This document shows positions 1 to 8,292 of a stretch of 64,000 nt of DNA, in pieces. The position numbers and the translations under genes are program-made. Source of the stretch: Gordonia gummivorans (lineage in GTDB: Bacteria > Actinomycetota > Actinomycetes > Mycobacteriales > Mycobacteriaceae); the NCBI RefSeq assembly GCF_022513585.1, contig NZ_JAKWBF010000011.1, positions 78,297-142,296 on the forward strand, given 5' to 3'. The notes beneath the pieces were generated by a model. The model did no database searches and had not been told where the DNA came from. It worked only from the letters and a program-made list of their open reading frames with translations. The first letter of the stretch is position 1; each line of letters starts with the position of its first letter.

Positions 1-553
1 ACGACGGGCGTCGGAGCAACAGCACGGTGCCCGAACCGTCCCGATCGGCGAGCAGGACCTCATCGCAGAGACGATTGCGTGCGACCTGCTCGGCGGCGTC
101 GATCACCTCGATGAGACTGGTCGCGCGTGCGGCCGGTAGGTCCGCCTGGATGAGCAGCACCCAATCCGACTCGGGCCAGATCTCCTGCGCGCGGTGTGCT
201 CCGTCGGCGAATGCACGGTTGAGCCCAGCCACCGGCGTCTCCCGGTCACCTCGGGCCGGTTCGCGCACGCCGCGCACGCCCGCGGCCCGGGCATGCGTCA
301 GGACATCGTTGTCGGGGCTCACCACCAGAATCTGACCCACACCGGCCGACGTCAGAGCCCCGATGGTGTCGAGCAGCATCGCGAGGACAAGGGAACGATG
401 GTCGGTCACCGACGCGGTGGGAGAGAGCGTCGCAGCGAGACGGGTTTTGGCGTCGCGCAGGTGTTTGACGGCCAGCACCGCCGAAACCCGTCCCGATCGC
501 CGCGTGCCATCGGCGGCGACGCCGCCGCATGCGCCGGCGGCCCGAGACTCCAT
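1..553 (-). CDS. fbiD: Phosphoenolpyruvate/2-phospholactate guanylyltransferase (CofC/FbiD), 3' end cut by window
   Basis: Transfers GMP from GTP to phosphoenolpyruvate or 2-phospholactate to begin coenzyme F420 side-chain assembly. Translating the minus strand from the ATG at 553 gives an open frame to the window edge. It shows the family's N-terminal AVKHLRDAKTRLA, a central VVSPDNDVL, LLIQADLPA, and late ADRDGSGTVLL nucleotide-binding motifs. GAGGA lies five bases before the ATG; a GTG at 556 is an alternative start. It is divergent from gpsA, as Rv2983 is in M. tuberculosis. About 184 codons are visible and the C-terminus is missing. Recognition is by motif and neighbourhood. Confidence 0.88.
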   Translation of the reverse strand, partial: MESRAAGACGGVAADGTRRSGRVSAVLAVKHLRDAKTRLAATLSPTASVTDHRSLVLAMLLDTIGALTSAGVGQILVVSPDNDVLTHARAAGVRGVREPARGDRETPVAGLNRAFADGAHRAQEIWPESDWVLLIQADLPAARATSLIEVIDAAEQVARNRLCDEVLLADRDGSGTVLLLRRPS

Positions 554-658
554 CACATTCCTCAGGATACGGCTGGTCCTCCCGGGCCGGTTCCGGGCCG
601 AAGCATCGATGGCGAGGGCTAGGGTGATCACCAACACAGGCTCGACGAGAGGACGACA

Positions 659-1666
659 GTGCGTGCGGTGGTGATGGGTGCGGGTTCCTGGGGGACCGCG
701 ACGGCAAAGGTTCTCGTCGACGCCGGGACTCCGACGTCGATTTGGGCGCGTCGGGCCGAACTGGCCGACGAGATCAATTCCACCCACACCAACTCCGACT
801 ACCTCGCGGGAATCACCCTGCCCGCCGACCTCGAGGCGTCGAACTCCTACCCGGAACTGCTGGCAGAAGCCGACGTGGTGGTGTGCGCGGTGCCGTCACA
901 ATCGTTGCGCGACAACCTCGCTGCGTGGACCCCTCATCTGCGGAAGGACGCCACGCTGGTGTCCCTGGCCAAGGGGGTGGAGACGAGTACCTTGCTGCGG
1001 ATGAGCGAGGTCATCGCCGAGGTCACCGCCTTTCCCGACGAGCAGATCGCGGTCCTGACCGGACCCAATCTGGCGCGTGAGATCGCAGAGGGACAGCCCG
1101 CGGCCACCGTCATCGCGTGCGTCGACGAAGAGCGGGCGGGCCGCCTCCAGAAGGCGTTCGCGACCGGTTACTTCCGGCCGTACACCAACACCGATGTGAT
1201 CGGCTGCGAGATCGGTGGTGCCGCCAAGAATGTCATCGCGCTCGCCTGCGGCATGGCCAGCGGTGTGGGATTCGGGCAGAACACCTTGGCGACGATCATC
1301 ACCCGTGGGCTGGCCGAGACCATCCGGCTCGCGGTGGCGGTCGGCGCGAAGATCGAAACTCTCGCGGGTCTCGCCGGGATCGGTGATCTGGTGGCGACCT
1401 GCTCGTCGCCGCTGTCGAGGAACCGCACCTTCGGCGCCCGACTGGGCGAGGGGTTGACGATGGAACAGGCGCAGGAGGCGACCCACGGCCAGGTCGCCGA
1501 GGGCGTCAAGTCGTGTACCTCGGTGCGGGCGCTGGCCGAGAAGCATCAGGTCGACATGCCCCTGACAGCTGCGGTGCACAAGGTGTGCCACTCGGGAATG
1601 TCCGTCGGAGATGCGGTGAGCTCGCTGCTCGGGCGGGAGATCAAGCCCGAGATCTACCGTGACTGA
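659..1666 (+). CDS. gpsA: NAD(P)-dependent glycerol-3-phosphate dehydrogenase
   Basis: Reduces dihydroxyacetone phosphate to sn-glycerol 3-phosphate for phospholipid synthesis in the cytoplasm. The 335-residue length is normal for GpsA. The Rossmann loop GAGSWG is at residues 7-12, the substrate loop GPNLAREIA at 135-143, and the catalytic lysine K190 in GGAAKNV. The GTG start has a GAGAGGA ribosome site upstream. It is divergent from fbiD. In M. tuberculosis, as I recall, ddlA follows gpsA. Here the next gene is the convergent DUF3515 gene after only 19 bases, so ddlA is absent from this position. Confidence 0.95.
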   Translation: MRAVVMGAGSWGTATAKVLVDAGTPTSIWARRAELADEINSTHTNSDYLAGITLPADLEASNSYPELLAEADVVVCAVPSQSLRDNLAAWTPHLRKDATLVSLAKGVETSTLLRMSEVIAEVTAFPDEQIAVLTGPNLAREIAEGQPAATVIACVDEERAGRLQKAFATGYFRPYTNTDVIGCEIGGAAKNVIALACGMASGVGFGQNTLATIITRGLAETIRLAVAVGAKIETLAGLAGIGDLVATCSSPLSRNRTFGARLGEGLTMEQAQEATHGQVAEGVKSCTSVRALAEKHQVDMPLTAAVHKVCHSGMSVGDAVSSLLGREIKPEIYRD

Positions 1667-1685
1667 CGCCGGGAATCACCCGCGC

Positions 1686-2399
1686 TCACCGTGACGGTGC
1701 GGGCGCAAACTCGAGGGGCCCGGGCGGCAGCGTCTTGGCGATCACGCCGGTGATGTCGGTGATGGGGCCGTTGCCTGCGTTGGCGGGCACCCACAGCGCA
1801 ACATACGGCCGGTGGTCGACGGCGACATATGACTGGCCCTGCCCCTCGATGGTGTCGACGATGAACCACTGAACTGGTTCGGACCCGGGTGCATCGACGA
1901 CCTGGAGTTTGCTGCTCGGCGCCAGGTCCGCGGGGCGGGTCACACCGCACCGCAGCGTGAGGTCGTCACCGTCGCCCGAGGCCGGCCAGGTGGCGTTCTG
2001 TCCCCGAACCTCCTTGGCGCCGAACCCGTCGAAGTGTTCGGGAAGGGCGGCCAGGAACTTCTCGCACGCGGGCGCGACTGCGGTGTCGACGGTGTAGTTG
2101 TCGACAGGTGTCGGGTCGTCGTCCTGATTCAGCGCGGCATAGGTGATGAACCCCACCAGCACCATGATCGGAATCGTGACCAGGGTTGCGATCAGCGCGG
2201 GACTCAGTCGCGGGCCGGAACCGTAGCGCTCGGCCGGGCGGCCCTCGGACGAACGACCGTCGGTGGGTTCCTCGTCCGTCGTGGCCTCGACTGTCGCCCG
2301 GTCATCCGCCGCGTCGCCGCCACCTGACTTGCCGGTGGCGTCCGTATCCGCGATGTCCGGATCTACCGAACCGCTGTCGTCGGGGCCTGCTGCGTTCAC
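1686..2399 (-). CDS. DUF3515 membrane-anchored protein
   Basis: A 237-residue protein of the actinobacterial DUF3515 family; its function is not known. The first 65 residues are acidic and rich in Asp, Gly and Ser, as expected of a disordered cytoplasmic tail. One hydrophobic helix follows (about 66-90, LIATLVTIPIMVLVGFITYA). The remaining 145 residues would lie outside the membrane and contain two cysteines (near 111 and 151, CEKF and LRCGV) that could form a disulfide. It is convergent with gpsA, matching the position of Rv2980. The Lrp-like gene lies upstream on the same strand. Confidence 0.8.
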   Translation of the reverse strand: MNAAGPDDSGSVDPDIADTDATGKSGGGDAADDRATVEATTDEEPTDGRSSEGRPAERYGSGPRLSPALIATLVTIPIMVLVGFITYAALNQDDDPTPVDNYTVDTAVAPACEKFLAALPEHFDGFGAKEVRGQNATWPASGDGDDLTLRCGVTRPADLAPSSKLQVVDAPGSEPVQWFIVDTIEGQGQSYVAVDHRPYVALWVPANAGNGPITDITGVIAKTLPPGPLEFAPAPSR

Positions 2400-2421
2400 T
2401 CGGTACAGGGTAGTGCCCGCC

Positions 2422-2667
2422 TCAGCGGGTGCTGCTCACCACCGGGCAGGTGAGGGTGCGCGTGATCCCGTCCACCTTCTGGATCTGCGGGACGACGTCG
2501 TCGGTCAGGTGAGAAGCGTTGGCGGCATCGACCCGGACGATCACGTCGTAAGGACCGCTGACCTCCTCGGACGAGGCGACCCCCGAGATCTCCGCGATGG
2601 TCGCCGCGGCCAGCGCGGCCCGTCCGACCTCGGTCTGGATCAGTATGTATGCCTGAACCACGGCCAT
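2422..2667 (-). CDS. Stand-alone Lrp/AsnC ligand-binding (RAM) domain protein
   Basis: An 81-residue protein made only of the effector-binding alpha-beta domain of Lrp/AsnC regulators. The pattern is AYILIQTEVGRA, then SGPYDVIVRVDA, then IQKVDGITRTLTCPV. There is no helix-turn-helix, so it cannot bind DNA alone in the usual way. Family members form rings and bind small ligands such as amino acids. It sits 22 bases upstream of the DUF3515 gene on the same strand and probably shares its transcript. It is divergent from thiL, so the 150-base gap between them must hold both promoters. Confidence 0.85.
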   Translation of the reverse strand: MAVVQAYILIQTEVGRAALAAATIAEISGVASSEEVSGPYDVIVRVDAANASHLTDDVVPQIQKVDGITRTLTCPVVSSTR

Positions 2668-2820
2668 CCTCTCCGTTTATCCACATCGCCGGATCGGGCT
2701 GTCGACGCCGGCGGCAATGTCGCGCTCGGCGGGAACCGCCCGCCGAGCCAATACACTGTGGCACACATTGTCACCGACAAACCCTTCCACGCGCGACTCA
2801 GAGAGACCGGGTGAACAGAA

Positions 2821-3894
2821 ATGACGGCCGCCGGTGCCGGAAAGCCCGAGTCCGATGGTGTGCGTACGGCGACCGTCGGCGAGATCGGTGAGCGGGCCAT
2901 GATCGCCGCGTTCACCGCACAGGCACGCGGTTCGGCGGCACACCACGACATCGTGATCGGATCGGGCGACGACGCCGCGGTGATCGACACCCGGGGCGTC
3001 ACGGTGATCAGCACCGACACCGCGGTCGAGGGCAGGCACTTCCGATTCGACTGGTCACCGGCCCAGGACGTGGGTGCGCGCGCCATCGTGCAGAGTGCCG
3101 CGGACATCGCCGCGATGGGCGGACGAACCACGGGCGTGGTGGTGTCGATCGCGGCTCCGCCGTCGACTCTCGTCGGGACGCTGCTCGACCTGAACATGGG
3201 GATGGTCGACGCCGCGCATCGCCTCGGGGCGCGGGTACTCGGTGGGGATCTCGTGGCGGCGCAGCAAGTAGTGGTCAGTGTCACCGCAGTCGGGGCGATG
3301 GACGGCACCGAGCCGGTGGTGCTCGGCGGCGCGAACCCAGGAGACGTGCTCGCGGTGAGCGGCCCGGTGGGAGCCTGCGCCGCAGGCCTGGCGGTGCTGT
3401 CGTCGGGGGATGACGACCTGATCGCGCAGTGGCAGGATCTTGTTGCCGCGTATCGGATTCCATCGCCGGACCTGACCCAGGGTCCGATTGCTGCGGCTGC
3501 CGGGGCACATGCGATGACCGACATCTCGGACGGTCTCGTCGAAGAATTGATCACCATGGCGCAGGCGTCGGGCACTCGGCTGTCGGTGCGCTCAGGCAGC
3601 GTGCCCCGACATGAGAGGGTGACCGCGCTCGCGGAAGAGCTGGGCACCGATGTCGTCGACTGGGTACTCGCCGGCGGCGAAGACCACGAATTGCTGGCCG
3701 CCTTCGACGCGGACGCGGTACCGGCCGGCTGGACGGTGATCGGAGAGGTGTCGGCGCCGGGAGCGGAGCGCGCGGGCCGCGTGAGTTCGGCGCCGGGAGT
3801 GGAGCGCGTCCCCGCTGATGTCCTGGTCGACGGCAGGTCGATCCATGCCGCTGACGGTCCGCGATTGCGTGGCTGGGAGTCCTTCTCGGCCTGA
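2821..3894 (+). CDS. thiL: Thiamine-monophosphate kinase
   Basis: Phosphorylates thiamine monophosphate to thiamine diphosphate with ATP, the last step of cofactor synthesis. The AIRS-like kinase motifs are clear: GSGDDAAV at 47-54, STDTAVEGRHF at 64-74, a Gly-rich loop LGGDLVAAQ, SGPVGACAAGLAVL and MTDISDGLVEEL. The 357-residue length is at the long end for ThiL. Part of the excess is an internal duplication near the C-terminus (bases 3751-3808) that repeats SAPG(A/V)ER. Transcription is toward the carbonic-anhydrase-like and ung genes, 79 bases away. Confidence 0.94.
   Translation: MTAAGAGKPESDGVRTATVGEIGERAMIAAFTAQARGSAAHHDIVIGSGDDAAVIDTRGVTVISTDTAVEGRHFRFDWSPAQDVGARAIVQSAADIAAMGGRTTGVVVSIAAPPSTLVGTLLDLNMGMVDAAHRLGARVLGGDLVAAQQVVVSVTAVGAMDGTEPVVLGGANPGDVLAVSGPVGACAAGLAVLSSGDDDLIAQWQDLVAAYRIPSPDLTQGPIAAAAGAHAMTDISDGLVEELITMAQASGTRLSVRSGSVPRHERVTALAEELGTDVVDWVLAGGEDHELLAAFDADAVPAGWTVIGEVSAPGAERAGRVSSAPGVERVPADVLVDGRSIHAADGPRLRGWESFSA
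3751..3808. repeat. Imperfect 22-bp direct duplication inside thiL
   Basis: Bases 3751-3772 and 3787-3808 are 22-bp copies differing at one base, with a 36-base period, so the reading frame is kept. The duplication adds 12 residues near the ThiL C-terminus and looks like a recent in-frame tandem event. Confidence 0.85.
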
Positions 3895-3973
3895 GACTGG
3901 ACAGTTGACGGCTGGGTTCGTCGATCCTCCGGTCGCGCGGCGACCATCGGTAAGCGGGTGATTAGATCGGGGC

Positions 3974-4495
3974 ATGGCGATATATGCACTCGACGACCGC
4001 GCGCCGATACTGGGCGCGGACACCTATGTCCATCCCGACGCGGTCGTCATCGGGGCGGTCACCCTCGGCGACGGGGTGTCGGTGTGGCCTGGCGCGGTGC
4101 TGCGCGGCGACTACGGGACCATCAGCATCGGCGCGCGCAGCAACATCCAGGACGGCACCGTGATCCATTGCACCCCTGTCGATCCGACGGTGATCGGGGC
4201 GGGCTGCGTGGTCGGGCACAACGCGCACATTGAGGGTGCGACGATCGGGGACAACTGCCTGATCGCGTCCGGGTCGGTGGTGCTCAACGGTTCGACGGTC
4301 GGTGACGGTGCGATCGTCGGCGCCGGCGCTGTGGTGCCGTTCAAGTTCGCCGTACCCGCCCGCCGAATGGCGTTGGGTGTCCCGGCGAAGATCCGCGAGG
4401 GTTTCGAGGTGACTGACGGCCACGTCGATCTCAACTGCGAGATGTACTTCCGCAACGCCCAGTACTACCGCTCCGCACTGCGGAGGCTCGACTGA
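3974..4495 (+). CDS. Gamma-carbonic-anhydrase-like left-handed beta-helix protein
   Basis: A 173-residue hexapeptide-repeat protein of the gamma carbonic anhydrase / YrdA / PaaY family. Repeats such as [22 protein letters not shown] run through the first 120 residues, followed by a C-terminal helix. Zinc-site histidines are visible at H65 (VIHCTP) and H82 (GHNAH). The usual third ligand, five residues after the second His, is E87 here, with a histidine shifted to H85. Carbonic anhydrase activity is therefore uncertain. The stop codon overlaps the ung start (ATGA), so the two are translationally coupled. Confidence 0.88.
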   Translation: MAIYALDDRAPILGADTYVHPDAVVIGAVTLGDGVSVWPGAVLRGDYGTISIGARSNIQDGTVIHCTPVDPTVIGAGCVVGHNAHIEGATIGDNCLIASGSVVLNGSTVGDGAIVGAGAVVPFKFAVPARRMALGVPAKIREGFEVTDGHVDLNCEMYFRNAQYYRSALRRLD

Positions 4496-5184
4496 TGGCG
4501 AAACCCCCGAATCCGAAACCCCTGTCGGAGTTGGTCGATCCCGGGTGGGCGGAGGCTTTGGCGCCGGTCGAGTCGGCGGTCGCCGAGATGGGGCAGTTCC
4601 TGCGCGCCGAGATCGCCGAGGGCCGCGGCTATTTCCCGGCCGGCCAGCACGTGCTGCGGGCGTTTACGCGGCCCTTCGACGATGTGCGGGTACTCATCGT
4701 CGGACAGGATCCGTATCCGACGCCGGGGCATGCGGTGGGACTGAGCTTCTCGGTGGCGCCCGACGTCTCGCCGATTCCGCGGTCATTGGCCAACATCTAC
4801 ACCGAGTACTGCGCCGACCTCGGCTACCCGATGCCGTCGAACGGCGACCTGACCCCGTGGGCCGACGCCGGCGTGCTGCTGCTGAATCGCGTGCTCACTG
4901 TGTCGCCGGGCGAGCCCGCATCGCATCGCAACAGGGGCTGGGAACAGGTCACCGAATGCGCGATCAAGGCGCTCGTCAATCGCGACGAACCGCTCGTCGC
5001 AATCCTGTGGGGCAAGCATGCCGCCGAGTTGCAGAAGTGGATGCCAGATGTCCCGGTCATCGTGTCGCCGCACCCGTCGCCGCTGTCGGCGTCGCGGGGG
5101 TTCTTCGGTTCACGGCCCTTTAGTCGCGCGAACTCCGAACTCGCCGATCTCGGCGCCGACCCGGTCGATTGGCGTTTGCCCTGA
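4495..5184 (+). CDS. ung: Uracil-DNA glycosylase, family 1
   Basis: Removes uracil from DNA to start base-excision repair. The catalytic motif [16 protein letters not shown] spans 70-85, with D72 as the general base. The DNA-intercalation loop [10 protein letters not shown] starts at H193. Its 229 residues match family-1 enzymes. The ATG lies within the TGA of the carbonic-anhydrase-like gene. It is convergent with the crotonase gene, with only six bases between the stops and no visible terminator hairpin. M. tuberculosis also has ung next to thiL. Confidence 0.97.
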   Translation: MAKPPNPKPLSELVDPGWAEALAPVESAVAEMGQFLRAEIAEGRGYFPAGQHVLRAFTRPFDDVRVLIVGQDPYPTPGHAVGLSFSVAPDVSPIPRSLANIYTEYCADLGYPMPSNGDLTPWADAGVLLLNRVLTVSPGEPASHRNRGWEQVTECAIKALVNRDEPLVAILWGKHAAELQKWMPDVPVIVSPHPSPLSASRGFFGSRPFSRANSELADLGADPVDWRLP

Positions 5185-5190
5185 CGGGCT

Positions 5191-6012
5191 CTAACGGGAG
5201 GCCGCCCAGTCGGGCTTGCGCTTGCCGATGAAGGCGTCGACGCCCTCGCGTCCCTCCGGCGCGCCCGACCGCAGCGCGATGGATTGCGCCTCCAGCGCGA
5301 GATGCTCGACCAGGCTGTGATCGGGGGCCGCGGACAGCAGTCGGCGGGCACCCTGATCGGCCTGCCATGGCCCGGCAGCGATCTTCTCCGCCGCGGCCCG
5401 CGCGACCGCGTCGACATCGTCGTCGGCAACGACCTCAGACAACAGACCCCAATCGGCGGCCTCCGACGCCGATATCACCCGATCGGTGAGGATGATGTTG
5501 CGGGCTCGGGCGGCCCCGACCGCGCGCGGCAACGTCCAGGTCATCCCGCCGTCGGGGGTCAGACCGATGCCGCGGTAGGCGGGACGCATGCGGGTGGATT
5601 CGCCGCCGATCGCGACGTCGGCGTGCAGTACCAGCGACATCCCGGCGCCGGCCGCCCAGCCCTTGACGGCGGCGACCACGGGCCGGTCGGCCTCGTACAG
5701 CGCGGCGACCATCGCGTGGAAGTTGTCGGCGAGGCCACGCAGGTAGGTGGGCCGGTCCTCGGCCGCGGCGAACGCCCGCACATTTCCGCCGGCACAGAAA
5801 TTGGCGCCCGCGCCGACGAGCAGGATCGCTCCCGCCTCGCGTTGACCCCGGGCGACTTCGCGCAGGGCCTGCGCACCCCCGGCCAGGGCGTCGTCGGCCA
5901 GTGACGTGCCGGCGGCGGCGGTCGAGACGGTGATGGTCAGAACGCCGCCATTGCTGTGGACCAGCGGCTCGGCGCTCGAGGGCGTGGTGGCGGTGGATGT
6001 GGTGGAAGTCAT
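5191..6012 (-). CDS. PaaG-like enoyl-CoA hydratase/isomerase family protein
   Basis: A 273-residue crotonase-fold enzyme acting on acyl-CoA thioesters. The oxyanion-hole segments GAGANFCAGGNVRAF and VKGWAAGAGMSL are present. Neither glutamate of classical hydratases is at its place. Instead the protein has GLTPDGGMTW, the Asp-containing motif of PaaG/Eci delta3,delta2-enoyl-CoA isomerases. Isomerase activity is the better guess, and the substrate is unknown. I take the ATG at 6012 rather than an upstream in-frame GTG at 6036 because of homology spacing. It lies downstream of rpmB, separated by a terminator. Confidence 0.85.
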   Translation of the reverse strand: MTSTTSTATTPSSAEPLVHSNGGVLTITVSTAAAGTSLADDALAGGAQALREVARGQREAGAILLVGAGANFCAGGNVRAFAAAEDRPTYLRGLADNFHAMVAALYEADRPVVAAVKGWAAGAGMSLVLHADVAIGGESTRMRPAYRGIGLTPDGGMTWTLPRAVGAARARNIILTDRVISASEAADWGLLSEVVADDDVDAVARAAAEKIAAGPWQADQGARRLLSAAPDHSLVEHLALEAQSIALRSGAPEGREGVDAFIGKRKPDWAASR

Positions 6013-6030
6013 GCTGCCGAACTCTAGTAG

Positions 6031-6086
6031 GCGCACAACAAAGACCCGACGCCGGGGCGAGCGATTGCTCGGTCGGTGTCGGGTCT
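6031..6086 (-). terminator. Intrinsic terminator after rpmB
   Basis: A 9-bp perfect stem (6042-6050 with 6078-6086) with a partly paired interior is followed, reading the minus strand, by a T-rich stretch CTTTGTTGTG. It lies about 50 bases after the rpmB stop and should end that transcript before the crotonase gene. Confidence 0.75.
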
Positions 6087-6137
6087 CGTCGGTGTGGCGG
6101 GACTACCGCCGGTCCGGCATGCGCCGGGGTCGCTGAC

Positions 6138-6329
6138 TCAGACGGCGGCGGTCTTGCCGGCCTTCAGGCACGAGGTGCACACGTTCTTGCGCTTGCGGTT
6201 GCCGGGGGCAACCTCGATGCGCACCGACTGGATATTCGGGTTCCAGCGGCGGTTGGTGCGCCGGTGCGAGTGCGAAACCGACTTCCCGAAGCCCGGGCCC
6301 TTGCCGCAAAGGTCGCAAACGGCAGCCAT
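6138..6329 (-). CDS. rpmB: 50S ribosomal protein L28, zinc-binding (C+) form
   Basis: A 63-residue large-subunit protein. The N-terminus [15 protein letters not shown] and the later CTSC give two CxxC pairs, so this is the zinc-ribbon C+ form rather than the cysteine-free paralog that actinobacteria make under zinc shortage. A strong AAGGGAG ribosome site precedes the ATG at 6329. It is divergent from the fakA-like gene across a 239-base gap in which I saw no further gene or clear promoter. Confidence 0.96.
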   Translation of the reverse strand: MAAVCDLCGKGPGFGKSVSHSHRRTNRRWNPNIQSVRIEVAPGNRKRKNVCTSCLKAGKTAAV

Positions 6330-6568
6330 CGTCGAACTCCCTTGATAGATGAAATAAGGTCTGGTGGTCCGCCCGTCGTGGCGTCGGACAGTGCACGGAG
6401 CATGCGCGTGCGCCGACAGGCAACCCTGCAAGGATAGCGGGCCGCCCGGGGCGCATCCAAATCCGCGCCCCACCGGCGAGGACGCATCGCCGGCCGTGCA
6501 GTGTCTGTCGTGGTCGCCGAGTAATCTCGAACACATCCCAGCGTCTCGAGAACAGAATGAGGGGTCGT

Positions 6569-8218
6569 GTGATCGCCCGGACGATGAACCCGCAGCTGTT
6601 GCGTGACTGGGCGCGCGCCTGCGCCGACAACCTCGAGACGCTGCGTGGCGAGATCAATGACCTCAACGTGTTCCCCATCCCGGATTCGGATACGGGCAGC
6701 AACATGGTGTTCACGATGACTGCGGCCGCCGACGCTGCCCAGTCGCTGCCTGAGGACGTGGCGGTTGTGGATGTGGCCCGAGCGATGGCCGAAGGTGCGG
6801 TGGCCGCGGCACGGGGCAATTCCGGGATCATCTTGTCGCAGGTTCTGGTGGGTCTCGCCGACGCCGCCGAATTGCTCGGCGACGGGCCAGAGCTGAACTT
6901 CAAGAATCTCGTCGCCTCCGGTTTGCGTCTCGGATCCCTCGCCGCGACCCGCGCGGTCAGCGAGCCGCGGGAGGGCACGGTGCTGACGCTGATCCGGGTG
7001 GCTGCGCAGGCGGCAGCCGAGCACGAGTCCGAATCGGCCAGTGATCTTGCCCGCGCCATCGCCGACGAATGCGCCGAGGCCCTCGAACGCACCCCCGACC
7101 AACTCCCGGTCCTGGCCAGTGCGGGCGTTGTCGACGCGGGTGGCCGCGGGTTCCTCGCGCTGCTCGACGCCATGGTGTCGGTGCTCACCGGGGTGTCCAA
7201 CCGCCGCCGCCGTTATCGCGGCATCCTCACCGGCGGCGGGCAGCCCGGACATTCGGCCGACGACACCTGCACCGACGGCAGCGACATGGACTTCGAGGTG
7301 ATGTACCTGCTGCACGGTGCGCTCGGGGAGCGAATCGCAGATCTGCGCCGCTTCCTCGACGACGTCGGTGACGCGGTGGTCATCGTCGGTGACAGTTCGA
7401 GTGGGGACGGCGAGCGGTTCTCCGTTCACGTGCACACCTGCGACCCGGGTGCGGCGGTTGAGGCGGGTGCGCTGCTCGGACGCATCTCCGACGTCCGAAT
7501 CAGCTGTTTCGCATTGGATGCCATTCGTGCGCAGGCTGATTCGGTCGAGCCGCCGCCTCGGCACAAACGTGCGGTGGTGGCGGTGGTCACCGGTGAGGGT
7601 GCAGCCGAGTTGTTCACCGAGGCGGGCGCGACGGTGCTCCTCGCCGACGGAGGTCTCACCGCCGAGCAGTTGGCCGACGCGATCCGCAACACCGACAGCG
7701 CGCATGTCGTGGTGATGGCCAACGGCGCCTTGGCATCTCAGGAACTGGTGACCGTCGCAACCGAGGTCCGGTCCCCGCAGCGGGCGATCGTCACACTGCC
7801 GACGTCGTCGATGGTCCAGTGTCTGGCCGCCCTGGCGGTGCACGACCCGAGCGAGCAGGCCGACGCCGATGCCTACGCGATGGCCGAAGCGGCCGCGGGC
7901 ACGCGGTGGGGATCACTGCAGATCGCCGAACAGCGGATGATGACGCTGGCCGGTACCTGTGACGTCGGTGACGTGCTCGGGCTGATCGGCTCCGACGTGC
8001 TCGTGGTCGCACCCGATCAGACTGGGGCCGCAACGGCTCTGGTGGATCTGATGCTGGCCACCGGTGGCGAGCTGGTCACCGTGTTGGCCGGAACCGAGGT
8101 GGACAAGGCCGCGCTCGACGCGATCGCAGAACAGATGCGACGCAGCTATCAGGGCATCGAACTTGCCGTCTACGAGACCGGTCAGCGCCACCGCCTCATC
8201 GAGGTCGGGGTCGAGTGA
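6569..8218 (+). CDS. DAK2-domain fatty-acid kinase-like protein (FakA/YloV family)
   Basis: About 550 residues. The N-terminal DAK2 ATP-binding domain carries [14 protein letters not shown], whose aspartates bind magnesium, and [16 protein letters not shown] middle domain and a C-terminal domain with [16 protein letters not shown] follow. In Firmicutes FakA phosphorylates fatty acids bound to FakB, a DegV-family protein; a degV gene lies at 18204 in this window. I choose the GTG at 6569 because GAGGGG sits four bases before it; the ATG at 6557 lacks such a site. M. tuberculosis has this gene split (Rv2975c/Rv2974c); here it is whole. recG follows through an array of mini-frames. Confidence 0.88.
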   Translation: MIARTMNPQLLRDWARACADNLETLRGEINDLNVFPIPDSDTGSNMVFTMTAAADAAQSLPEDVAVVDVARAMAEGAVAAARGNSGIILSQVLVGLADAAELLGDGPELNFKNLVASGLRLGSLAATRAVSEPREGTVLTLIRVAAQAAAEHESESASDLARAIADECAEALERTPDQLPVLASAGVVDAGGRGFLALLDAMVSVLTGVSNRRRRYRGILTGGGQPGHSADDTCTDGSDMDFEVMYLLHGALGERIADLRRFLDDVGDAVVIVGDSSSGDGERFSVHVHTCDPGAAVEAGALLGRISDVRISCFALDAIRAQADSVEPPPRHKRAVVAVVTGEGAAELFTEAGATVLLADGGLTAEQLADAIRNTDSAHVVVMANGALASQELVTVATEVRSPQRAIVTLPTSSMVQCLAALAVHDPSEQADADAYAMAEAAAGTRWGSLQIAEQRMMTLAGTCDVGDVLGLIGSDVLVVAPDQTGAATALVDLMLATGGELVTVLAGTEVDKAALDAIAEQMRRSYQGIELAVYETGQRHRLIEVGVE

Positions 8219-8224
8219 CCGGGG

Positions 8225-8292
8225 ATGGGTGCCCGAAACCGATGATCTCCCAGAACCTATGATTTCCCAGAACCTATGATTTCCCAGAACCT
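8225..8292 (+). repeat. Four 17-bp tandem units, each a six-codon ATG...TGA frame coupled into recG
   Basis: Units begin at 8225, 8242, 8259 and 8276. The last two are identical, the second differs from them at one base, and the first is diverged. Each reads ATG, five more codons, then TGA (peptides MGARNR, MISQNL, MISQNL, MISQNL). The TGA overlaps the next unit's ATG as ATGA, and the last TGA (8294-8296) overlaps the recG ATG at 8293. The first ATG is six bases after the fakA-like stop. Ribosomes could re-initiate stepwise into recG. Because 17 is not a multiple of three, the ATGs rotate through frames, yet copy-number change would leave recG intact. Confidence 0.9.

Noticed and set aside
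8225..8292. CRISPR array
   Set aside because: Units are 17 bp with no spacers; the same reasoning excludes the 21-bp array at 40332-40473.
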